Positions 46,517 through 56,500 of a stretch of DNA of 64,000 nucleotides are shown in pieces. The DNA is from Mesodorylaimus sp. YZB2_4 (lineage: Eukaryota; Nematoda; Enoplea; Dorylaimida; Dorylaimidae). The stretch lies in NCBI GenBank assembly GCA_030248295.1, contig JASANH010000695.1, forward strand, positions 62,001 through 126,000, written 5' to 3'. The notes under the pieces were generated by a model. It saw only the letters and a list, made by a program, of their open reading frames with translations. It did not search any database and was not told the origin of the DNA. The position numbers were made by a program, and so were the translations under genes. The first letter of the stretch is position 1; the number at the start of each line of letters is the position of its first letter.

Positions 46517-47571
46517 TCAATTTCCTTTCATGGTAGATTTTCTGGGTGCTTTTGGCAATTTATGGAGCTGGTGATGACGAAAGTGAGATGGATTTTGCCA
46601 CGAATAGTTTGCATCGACCTCGTGGTTTTCACGCCACTGGCAGAAAATGACGATGTAAAATAATAAAAATTTGGTCAAGTTTACTTACCATGCAGCAAAC
46701 ACGACTTCGAACATTACAAATGTAGTGCTGAGGACATTTGTCAGCGGTGGAGTAGCCTGAATAATAAATACAAGGAGGTCCCACGATCCAACCATAGGGG
46801 CACCAGCTTAACGCAGCTCCGGGGTACATTGATCCCTGAAAAGTGGCATCTTATAAAACACTGCAAAGATAGGAAGTAAAATTCTTTAATCTATCATAGT
46901 TATCCATTTTTTATGCTTCTCAATAACCAGAGCAAACCGGGCCTAAGGGGAATAAGACACCACCATTGTGGGGGATTGTACTCTACTCGGGGACCATTTA
47001 ATGAGTACCCTCCTTTAGTAATCAGATTGCAGAGCTTGGTCTCTCGTGCAAGAGAATTCTTACATTTTGCAACCTGGCCGTTTAAAGATCACGAAAGGAA
47101 AGCTTAAGGAAATTTTAGCTTTTACCAATGGGCAGCACCCGCCTGTGTCTGGATGGCAAGCGTGGAATGCCCTGTGGCACTCAGCCCGGTCGTCTTCTTT
47201 ATGGGGGTCGCATTCTGCCGCTTCAAAGTCGTATCGGGGTTCAAAGCATTTTCCGAGGCGCTGAAAAGAAAAGCATATTTATTGTTTACGTTGTTTTGTA
47301 GGCAACAGTGTCCTACCGCTTGTTTGCAACACACGTTTTGTGAGGTGCATTCGAATCCATACGGGCATGGGGGCTTCTCGTTGTCATCATAATTGCACGG
47401 GTGAGCACGACCAAAAACGTCTCCCGTTCCGTTGGGACACACACCCTAAATTAGGTATTTCAGGCGAGCGACGTAGGTACAAGTGGTTTTTACCAGTTTC
47501 CAATCGGGCTGCACGATTTGGGATTGGCCCACAGCAATGAAGCCAATGCATAATAATATTACTGCTTTCAT
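46517..47571 (-). CDS. Secreted cysteine-rich protein, paralogue C (five exons)
   Basis: Exons run 47571-47494, 47445-47317, 47260-47126, 46835-46689 and 46636-46517, all phase 0, giving 202 aa. The leader MKAVILLCIGFIAVGQS is a clear signal peptide. Modules match A and B: CPNGTGDVFGRAHPC...CPYGFEC...CC; GKCFEPRYDFEAAEC...HACHPDTGGCC; YPGAALSWCPYGWIVGPPC...CC. The last exon adds 39 residues (WRENHEVDANYSWQNPS..., ending KSTMKGN) after a 52-nt intron with a CTGCCAG acceptor; this tail is Cys-free and His/Lys-rich and has no counterpart that I can see in A or B. Splice sites are all canonical, so this is the best-preserved copy. Role unknown, extracellular. Confidence 0.8.
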
Positions 47572-49610
47572 TAGTTCTTCTTTTTCACGTTTATCGCACG
47601 TATTGTCAGAAGCTCTAGTTAAATTTTTTCTTGGCTGTTTTGTCTCATATAAGTGCCTCGCAATCAACACCAGATGTCCAATTATAATTTACTGCCAGCA
47701 CCCTTTAATGTTTTGTGTGTGAAAAAAGCCCTTAGGTTTTTGCAATCATTCAGAGCACAACTCGTGGAATAAACAATTTGCAACGCAGAAAATATGATGA
47801 TAGGAGACTTTTTCTAAATTGCATTATATTTCTGAATATTAGACAAGGCAAGAGCTTGCTGTTTGTTCTTACTGTATTTGACGTTGATGTGCGCAAAGTG
47901 CTGTCGAGTTGCCGTTGACACACCTTTAGAAAACAGATCCAGTTGGTAGGTTTTAACGTAAGCAGCGCGTTGTGGGCTACCAAAGGTGCTGCAGAATCTG
48001 GCTAAAAATGCTTAGTTTTCATGCAGTTGCAACATTTATGGTCGATTTTTTCGATGCTGTATTATGTATTATAGGATGGTGGCTTTTGATATGGCTTCAA
48101 TTCGATTGGACCTGGCCTGGAAATATCGTTTCTCCTCTCTTATTTGTTCTTTTAGACTCAGTGATGGCTAGGCCTTGTGTGTATTGGTGTTTTGCATGAT
48201 GTATTATGTCTAATCTTCTCCTGACAACCAGTGTAATAATTGTCCTGCCATGATCAGTTCTTGTTCCTGAACCAGTTTTTCTTGAATTGTCAATTATGTG
48301 TTCCTTAGCCCTCGAGTGCGCCTTATGGTGCTTGGCTATGGATAAAGTATGACATGACATGACATGACAATTTTCAAGGCGGGATTGGGTATGTAAGGAG
48401 CTGACTCTTTCGTGTAGACAGAGTTGCCTATATCGCGTTTATCCTCGGTGGTCTTCATCCTGTAAAATACGTTTTATAAGTGTATCAAGGCAGTTTCGCG
48501 GCCGGGAATTGCGCTTCCATCCATAGAGACGCTCCACGTTGGATAGGAAGTAAATTTGGTGTGGCGGAGTTGGAGGGACTGAATCAGAGTGATGATCGTT
48601 TCCCAGGCAGGCTGAAGTCTCGAGCAATCTCATTGTAGAAGCTTTATGATACTGTGATAAATATCGAGTAAAGTATCTTATTCGGCCAATAATTTTATTC
48701 GCGCGCCAAGCTTTTTATGAAAAACCAGTGCAAAGGGACTCGGTTGTAAAAAGCGGCGTAAGTTGTGGATTTAGTACATACTGTATATATACTACTGTAA
48801 ATTCAAGTGCATTTCATCATTAGTAAGATGTCGCTTTACACAAAATCAGTACCAGAATGGCCACCCATCAAGCGTAACACCTGTGATTTCTGTCCCCAGT
48901 GTAGACTGGGGTAGCCTGCAGGTCCGAATCACTCACTATAGACAGACAGTAACGTTAGGAACGTATTGACGATGAGTGAGTGTACTATTCCGACTAGCGG
49001 ATAACTTCGACGATTTGATCGTACACTAATGCACAGGCAGGGAAGATCGAAAGGCGAAGGGCAAAGTCATTCCAGTAGGCTGATCGCGGCCGTACTAGGA
49101 GCAATTGACAAATTTTGCGTGAAAAAAGAAGCATGTCAAAATTGCAAGAAGCCAAGGCACAAACAGCGGACTCGTGTCACTTAGAAAAAGAAAGCCTGAA
49201 GCACGTCGCCAGAAAAACAAGCGTGCCACCTCATTTGGTCAATCGGATGTTTGGCATGTTTAAATTACGGCCCAGAGCCATGAATCGTCGCAGATACACT
49301 CCATGACCGCGAAAGCGATCTTTTCTCGACTATTTTCTTCCAGTTTTGCGTGCTGCATTCAGTGCATACTGCCCCCTTACCCTCTATTGGACTGACCTCC
49401 AAAAAGGTATGGAAAAACTACAGAAAGTTCAGACTCGAATTTGGCCTCTCGAATCTGGGATAATATAAAATGGATCATTCCTCTCTCGGCGCAACAAAAG
49501 TAAACGTAAAGTGCCCATTCTCGGTTATAGAATAAACTAATGATTTCTCGGTCCTTCTCAAATAGCACGGCACGGCAGAATGCCTTCACATAACAAACAC
49601 TTTTAGACAA
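47572..49610. other. Intergenic region
   Basis: A small ATGAC microsatellite lies at 48349-48369. A 63-codon plus-strand frame at 49115-49306 is Lys/Arg-rich but has no recognisable domain. Nothing else is supported. Confidence 0.55.
48349..48369 (+). repeat. (ATGAC)4 microsatellite
   Basis: Four tandem ATGAC units. Confidence 0.8.
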
Positions 49611-50792
49611 TCAGGTTTTATTTCTGCTGGGCACTACACTACAATTTGAGCTAGTCATTAATTCCACTGGACAAGCCACTGGGCGAAATAAAATGGAAGG
49701 ACTATCAGCATTTATGAGCCAATCAAATCGCCAGTAGCATCCTGCCCTCAACTTAGGTTCTAGCTCGTCGCAACCCAGTCTGCTACCAACTTCACCACTG
49801 GACATCGCAACAGTCATTGCTGGCGAGCCTGGACTCGGGCAATCACTTAGAAGACCAATACCAGATCCAGGAATTAGCAAGTCGAAATGGTTTTTGCCAA
49901 TATCGCAGCCAGTTTTAAGAGCTCGCACAATCATAATTTTTCCATTCGCTGGTCGACTGGTAAATTTCAATTCGAAACACGAGCACAACCAATCGTGCTC
50001 TAATCGACCTGGCAAATGAACTGAAGCGAAGCCATAGGATAATTTCTGACTAACGTCCCAAGGCTGGATATTATGATGACAATCACAATCATTCGATTCA
50101 TGGTCGATATTGCAGCAATTCCAGTACTTACTGGTTTTTGCTGGCGTAGGTGCAGATCTCATCACCCCACATATGGAATATCCATAATAAGGCATAACAT
50201 CATCGAGTGTGACTGGATTTCTTTTCAAGAAGCACGTCCCACCGCTGTACTTATTCCAGGTGAAATGGGTGCAACCGACAGTCCGCGAGCATTCCACACC
50301 GCACTGATCACTGAATGGGGCACTGACTGAACTCATGTCGTCATTATTCCAATCACAAAAATGAGCCCAATAAAAATCATTCTCTGCTTTCCAGTTGATT
50401 TTATTTCTCATCACTGCATTTTGATCGATACCATTATTTTCAGGAATCTTGTTTCTCGATTTCATCATGCCACAAACCGAATATTGTTTGGTGGCCACAG
50501 CATTGTCCAGACTGGTATCATTTCCTTTCAACCAGCAAGTCCCTTTCTCAAAGTCATTCCATGTGAAGTGAGTACAATCAGGTGATTTAGAGCATTCGCC
50601 TCCACAAAGCTCTCCAAGAACTTTCACCGACCCCAAGTCATTGCCAATCCAGTCGCAGTATTCAGCCCAATAAAGGTTCACTTCCTCGCGCCATTTCAAA
50701 GAATCCTTCGAATTATCGTTTTGATTACCTTGCGCCCAAACAATCGTTGCTAAAGAAACTGTCAAGACTGACAATATTTTCATATAGAACAT
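49611..50792 (-). CDS. Secreted PAN-PAN-GH45 fusion protein (cellulase-like, catalytic base altered)
   Basis: A 393-aa intronless frame. Residues 1-20 are a signal peptide (cleavage near VWA|Q). Two PAN/apple-like domains follow, about 33-110 and 133-211, each with YWA-[YF]-CDW, CG-EC, CTHFTWN, GTC-LK and CG motifs. Residues 222-388 are a glycoside hydrolase family 45 domain of fungal subfamily-A type: KYWNCC, PWDVSQKLSYGFASV, FELKFTS, GKIMIV, GCDIGKNHFDLLIPG, AGCYWRFDWLINAD, ACPVEL. The acid Asp of NHFD (D304) and the auxiliary Asp (D297) are present, but the base, normally Asp in YWDCC, is Asn225 (codon AAT). GH45 enzymes cut beta-1,4-glucan by inversion using both acids, so activity may be lost or altered. 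A TTTTTTTCTTGCAG acceptor ends at 50812, 20 nt before the ATG. PAN modules may take the place of a cellulose-binding domain. Confidence 0.9.
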   Translation of the reverse strand: MFYMKILSVLTVSLATIVWAQGNQNDNSKDSLKWREEVNLYWAEYCDWIGNDLGSVKVLGELCGGECSKSPDCTHFTWNDFEKGTCWLKGNDTSLDNAVATKQYSVCGMMKSRNKIPENNGIDQNAVMRNKINWKAENDFYWAHFCDWNNDDMSSVSAPFSDQCGVECSRTVGCTHFTWNKYSGGTCFLKRNPVTLDDVMPYYGYSICGVMRSAPTPAKTSKYWNCCNIDHESNDCDCHHNIQPWDVSQKLSYGFASVHLPGRLEHDWLCSCFELKFTSRPANGKIMIVRALKTGCDIGKNHFDLLIPGSGIGLLSDCPSPGSPAMTVAMSSGEVGSRLGCDELEPKLRAGCYWRFDWLINADSPSILFRPVACPVELMTSSNCSVVPSRNKT

Positions 50793-50830
50793 TGTCCGTG
50801 CAGTCAGGAATCTGCAAGAAAAAAAGATGT
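50793..50830 (-). promoter_or_regulatory. 5'-UTR splice (or trans-splice) acceptor of the PAN-GH45 gene
   Basis: TTTTTTTCTTGCAG, with its AG at 50812-50813 on the minus strand, precedes a 19-nt leader and then the ATG. It is a strong acceptor: either a 5'-UTR intron ends here or a spliced leader is added. Confidence 0.5.
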
Positions 50831-53597
50831 GCTAAAGTGTACGATTAGCATCGTTGAGTTAGCGTTACCGTGGCTTAAATTTCCTTAGCATCATTGTCTT
50901 TAGCCCACAGTATCTTCAAGCTTAAATACACACATAGATAGGCTAGTTTCACATAGCTAAAAATATCGAGGAGCAAGCACTAGGAACATCATGCTTTTGC
51001 TCATTTTTCAGCAAACCCGCACTCAGAGGAGCTTTTCTGGCACAAATCACACTGCTTGTGGGCATGGTTAGCGGAGCAAGAGGAAAAAGGGTATGCTTCG
51101 CGGACCTTGCCATGATTCTGCCAAGCTTTGCCACTCTCATGTGAATCGCCAAGATCTTGCCCTTTTTCTCGGCAAGATATTTAGCATACGCTTACAAAGA
51201 AAATCGAGATTAGGCTTGCAGGCCTGCAAAACGTAGCCGCAATTTATTGTGATGAAGGTGCAGCATAAAGCAGTAGGGACAATCGCACAGGTTTAATCGC
51301 TGGGTCAAAACCACTCAAACCGCAGGGAACTTTTCCAAAACTTTTCGAATTTCTTTTTTGAGGTAGTAGATCGGTCATACAAAAGAGTAGAAAGATATTG
51401 GTATTTCCGGCAGTGGAGCACTTAAGCGCACTGAACTGGGTTACTTCAAAAAAATGACTGGAAACGCCACGATTGGTTTTCCTGTGAAAACTTCAGTTTT
51501 CTAAATAAGATTCTGCGACTTCAAACTCATGAATTTGGGGGAGCGCTTTCCGCTGATCGTTTGTAATCAGTGTTCTACACAGTAAATATTTAGCTACAAT
51601 TGTTACTAGAGCGAAAAGTAAGCTTATTTTTCAAGCGATTCCATGGCATCTTTGTTCTACTTCTATTTAGATCCTACTGTTTATCTAAAGCATAGAGGGC
51701 GTATCCAGTATGATCCCAAATCTGCTTTTCCTAGCAGCCGTATTCAGGATCGGCGAAGGTACGTATCAAAGGTCCTAGCAGAGCCGCGGTGCTCAGTCGT
51801 GCATTGCTTGGGGCAGCAGCACTGACTGGGAGGCCGCAGTTCACTTCTATCTGAGGACGGCAGTTTATTAGTAAGCCCGTTCTCAGAGAAAAATCTGTTG
51901 GTTGACTGCTTTTCAGCCTGGCTGGGCTTGCATACCTGGTTCTGGGCGGCTCACAGGATGCCCTCGAGTGAAGGTGCTGCGAGTTGAGAAGCACAGAGGG
52001 AAGCTGCCGTGAGCGCGCCATCTCCCAGTCTCGCTAATAATGTCATGACTGTTGGTCCAATAAGTGCTCTTGCTGCTTTGGGTCGCAGTAAAGCTTGAAC
52101 TTGATGACTGCTACCCGGCTGTAGGCAAAAACGGGTTGGAAGTCCTGGGGCGGAGCGGACCACAAATCCACAAAAATCCTTTCTTTGAATAGGTCCAAGT
52201 TACAACAAAACAAACCAGGATGAGGTCAAGTGAAAGACGAAATCTAAAAACAGCTTTTCAGGAATTAGAAATACAACTGCAATATCAAACCGAATTATTT
52301 TATTTCTGCATAAAACCTGCGAGTCTCTCAGACAAAAATATCTGCGATTAGTTTATAATCGAGTTCGTCCAAGGAAATTCATGAGTCGCACAACCTTCAC
52401 TGTACTTAGAACCGTGACCGAATCGATCCATTTCAAAAACTTCTTCTAACGCAAAGACATTCTAACTTTTGAAAATCAACTGAAGTTGTAGATGACGAGA
52501 TATGGCAAATGCTAACTTCACGGGCAGAATAGTTCATAAATTCACTAAAATAAATTTACGCAAGAAACGGCAATTGCAAAAAATTTCTCACTTTGGGCGC
52601 GTTTCACTCAAATAACGTAACTTTTTTCAAGTAGGTGCATAAAAATGACAACACTGACGACGTGTCGTTGACAAGGATTGCACAGTTCATAAGACCGTAC
52701 ACAGAGGCAGTGACCTCTCATAACAGACACGAACTACATGGCAAGCGAAACACTTGGACCGTAAATATTTTACAAGTACAGACAACGCGACTATGTGCAA
52801 GTCTAGTTTCTGAACATACGAGTTCTGCCTGAGGTGTGTTTGTGTCCACAAAAACAGGAACACGTAGGTGTGTTGACGCAAAATAAGCAGTCATATGTTA
52901 AATGTTGTGTCGAGGTGCTAAAAAAATTAGCCTAAGTAAATGCGCTTGTTTTAAAAATTGTTGAAGCTGTGACTCATCAGAGGAAGTTAGTCATTATGAT
53001 TATGAGTGAAAGAATCAACATTTTTGTGAAGAATTTTATTTGCTAGAAAAATATTCTTGCTTCTTAATTATGCGCTGACTACGGACACTGAATTATGCCA
53101 ATATGATTACAACACGCTACCTACTTAAAAAAATATACTCTGCTCCGAACTAACAAAATAAAAACGCTGATGAAAAAATGTTTCTTCGACCATTAAAAAG
53201 AGTAAATGCGAAAAGTTTTATTTCCCAGAAAAACCGAACCTAAAAAACCTAAAAAACTTCAATTGTTTTTTAAACCAACTTTTCTGAGAAAATTTTTGAC
53301 ATCTCAGTCAACTACAGTAGACCAACATCACTTCGCAATTAGCCTCACAAAGATGATACTTTATATTCTCCGTGAAAAGCTTTTTTAGTTTCCAAACTCC
53401 TATCGCAGTTGTTTACAAGATCAAGTTCGCTGAATGTTGATGGTGGAGATATCTTTTACAAGTGATAGGAGAGAGCAGGAGGCTTTAAACAACAATGCCC
53501 AGCTACCCTTTCGGCGGGCCACTGGACGTGCTGATAAATCTGGGCTGAAACGTTTAGTTTTCATAAAACTGGAACATTTGAGGCGATTCTTGTGCAG
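50831..53597. other. Intergenic region upstream of the receptor kinase
   Basis: It contains one full SINE (51779-52175) and otherwise AT-rich sequence. The first exon(s) of the receptor kinase, with its signal peptide, should lie here but I could not place them. Confidence 0.5.
51779..52175 (+). repeat. Most complete SINE copy (head plus body)
   Basis: AGAGCCGCGGTGCTCAGTCG (A-box region), GGCCGCAGTTCACTTC (B-box-like) and GAGGACGGCAGTTTATTAG are followed by the body landmarks CAGGATGCCCTCGAGTG, AAGCTGCCGTGAG, GTCATGACTGTTGG and GGGTTGGAAGTCC, ending CCACAAAAATCC. It provides the head-to-body order used to join the split copies in CAAP1 intron 2. Confidence 0.7.
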
Positions 53598-56500
53598 TAC
53601 ATATTATGAATAGGCGAGTGGCATTTGATATGGCTTCGATTGAGTGGACGTACATTTCGGCCCGAGCACCGACCGTACAAGCCTTCGTTATTACTTCATC
53701 TTGGAATTTGAATACAGAAACTGGAACAAACGCCAGTATCAGCGTCCTTGAAAATTCGATGCTCATATTGGCCTGCTTGGCCAGTTATCCAGTGATTTGG
53801 CAGAAGGACGAAGTACATTCAGCTTTGTACTTTTTAGATTCGCCGCACCATTGTGTTTTTTTTAGCAATTTATTAAGCAAAGTCGTACATTTAATCCGAG
53901 TCTAGAAAAACAGGGCTTATATGAAAATAACCCGAGAAACTATGAGTTAGACGATGAGCTATTAATTATAGCAATTGACAATTATCGGTCATTGCTGATG
54001 TTTCGAAACATATCTTCTGACTCGATTGGCGAGTATGTGTGCACAGAATATGGCAACAATGACACACATTTGATCACAACAGTTCAGTTGAACGTGCATT
54101 CAATGCCAGGTGAGACGTTCCCCGCTGGGTCCTCTCCCATTATTCATATGGCTCACACATCTCACTGTCAGTGCGTCGCTTTGTGTGTGTCCACAGCAAT
54201 GACTAATCGTGAGTAGGTAGAACTTCAATATCATGGACACAGCCACTTGCGACCACCGGCCCCTGACGACGTTTTGCGAACGCAACGGAAGCATGTACCC
54301 GATGCGCTGTCTTTACAGTACCATGAGCAAAAAATTTTGTAGTCTGCATCATCTGAATATTTTGCCGTCAGAAAGATGTCACACCTTTGATCTGGGTATC
54401 CGTTCGGGCAACTGCTAACTTATGAATAGTCCGAGTGACAAAAACGGATGACAAGCTGTGTGACGACCTTACATAGCTCCAAATTTTCCGGAGTTTATCT
54501 CCTTTAGCAGGAATTCCGCTGCAAGCAGCATAAGTTATCAAGTTTCTGCAAAAACTTTCTTTTCTGCTGCCTTATAAAACCTGATCAGTGCACAAAGTAT
54601 ATATTTCACTTGCTTTCAATGACCGCCTGGACACCCCGCGCTTCTTGTTTATTATATCACAAAAACTGGCACGTGCCCATTTTTATGTTTAGATCCGAAA
54701 CCCTTTGCTCAAATAGTGCAAGCTGGTTTCGATATAATTGACACACCCGATCCGACGCCATATCACGGTTATTGGAAAGAAGTGATTGATATCCCAATTA
54801 TTTTCTCACTACCTGAAGATGGTGATCTGACACAAGAAATAACTACACCAAATTACGTCTTACTTCTCACATCTAATATGTCTGTTGTGTATGCGCCGGA
54901 CAGAAGCGTGGGAGCGGGAACAAAGACGATTGATGCTAATCTGGGCCAGACGACCTTGCGAATGACCAAAGATGGGCGAGAATTATTGTTTTTGGATAAA
55001 GGAACGCTTACAATTAATTTAATCACCACTTTGGCAAACGCCACGAATATATCTCGCCAATGGGCTCCAAAAGTACAGAAAAGTGAATTCGCACTTGCGA
55101 CTGAGCTAGCCAATTCCTACACAAGTGCTGCCACACTTTTGAATGGGAAACCGTACTCGCTTCAGTTACATTTCTATACAGACGCTGTCATAAGAAGAGC
55201 GAGACTTCGCGTGCAGGAATTGATTCCTGGTGAGAACACTGATAAATGTGCAGCCGAGATCGTTTCTCCCGATCAAGCCTCAAACATTTGCGGAGTTCGC
55301 GGTTTTAGTTTGGTAAAAAGAATTGGAGCACAAATATTTCTTTACTCAAAACGTCCCTGCTCATTTTCGGTTCTTATAGCAGCGACAATTGATAACAAAG
55401 ACGAGCGCTTAGCTTCTATGATATCTGCCCCAACCGATACAATGATATCAGGGGGATCGACTGATTTTTATCAAGATGTACTTGGACCAATTAAAAAGAA
55501 AAGGCAAACATTGATGACCGAATATGTCAATGAAACACTCACATTGAACTGCGTCGTACCAGCCTGCCAACTGTTCGTGGTGGTCGGCTGGTGCAGTGCT
55601 GATCAGAGAATGATTCCAACCGGCTGCGCCTGGCTTCCATTAGAAACCAGGACCCGTCTGAATGCAATAAAAAGAGAGAAAAAGCTCACTGACGATCCAT
55701 CAGTGGCTTTCTCCATTCGAAATGTGAACAATAGTTTGGTTAGTTATGACATGACCATCGCGCCTTTGTCCCTCAATCATGCTGGATCATTCGCCTGCGT
55801 GATTGCGAAAACGATTTTGAATCAGCCTCATAGGTTGACTATTGATCGCCAATATGATTACCATGTAACTGTCCAGGAGCCCTTGGCACCCACTTTCTCT
55901 GACAAACAAAGGTTTGGCGTGGAAGTGAAAGTTCTTGAACGTGGAAGTAGACTACCACTGACCTGCGACGTGGAGGGACGCCCGCGGCCAGATATCACTT
56001 GGACGTGGAATAATCGACCAGTGGACAACCACACTGCTGGGTTCCGTCTTTTGAGTTCTGCTACGCTGGAGATTGATAGAAGTGGACGATTCACGTGTTA
56101 TGCTTCCAATAAATATGACAATAATGGTCGAATATTTGACGTTCGGTACGAAAACGAAAAGCGGTATTTGCCATTTGCGATCGCCATATCCTGTGTTCTG
56201 ATTATTCTGGTGGTGGCAGCGTTGTTCATCTTCTTGCTATGGCGTAGAGCCCTGAAAGTAATTGACATAACTTGGAGACAAATTTCTCTCGTGTGAGCTC
56301 TTATGTGATTTAAGGCTTCTTTCAAACAACTGGCGAAAAAGCTAAAACGTTCGGTGGACTGTGGTGAATTGAACCCGTATTTATTTCTGAACGATCAACT
56401 TGATCAACTGCAATATAATCGAGAATATGAGGTTGAACGCCATCGATTTACAATTCGTGAGGATATCGTGCTTGGCGAAGGCGAATATGGAATTGTCTAC

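Noticed and set aside
49115..49306. 63-codon Lys/Arg-rich frame
   Set aside because: No start context, splice site or homologous domain that I can recognise; other frames of the same stretch are equally plausible as chance.
54233..54418. Extra exon within the RTK intron 54110-54692
   Set aside because: The frame cannot be joined to the flanking exons, whose phases (1 and 1) already match directly.
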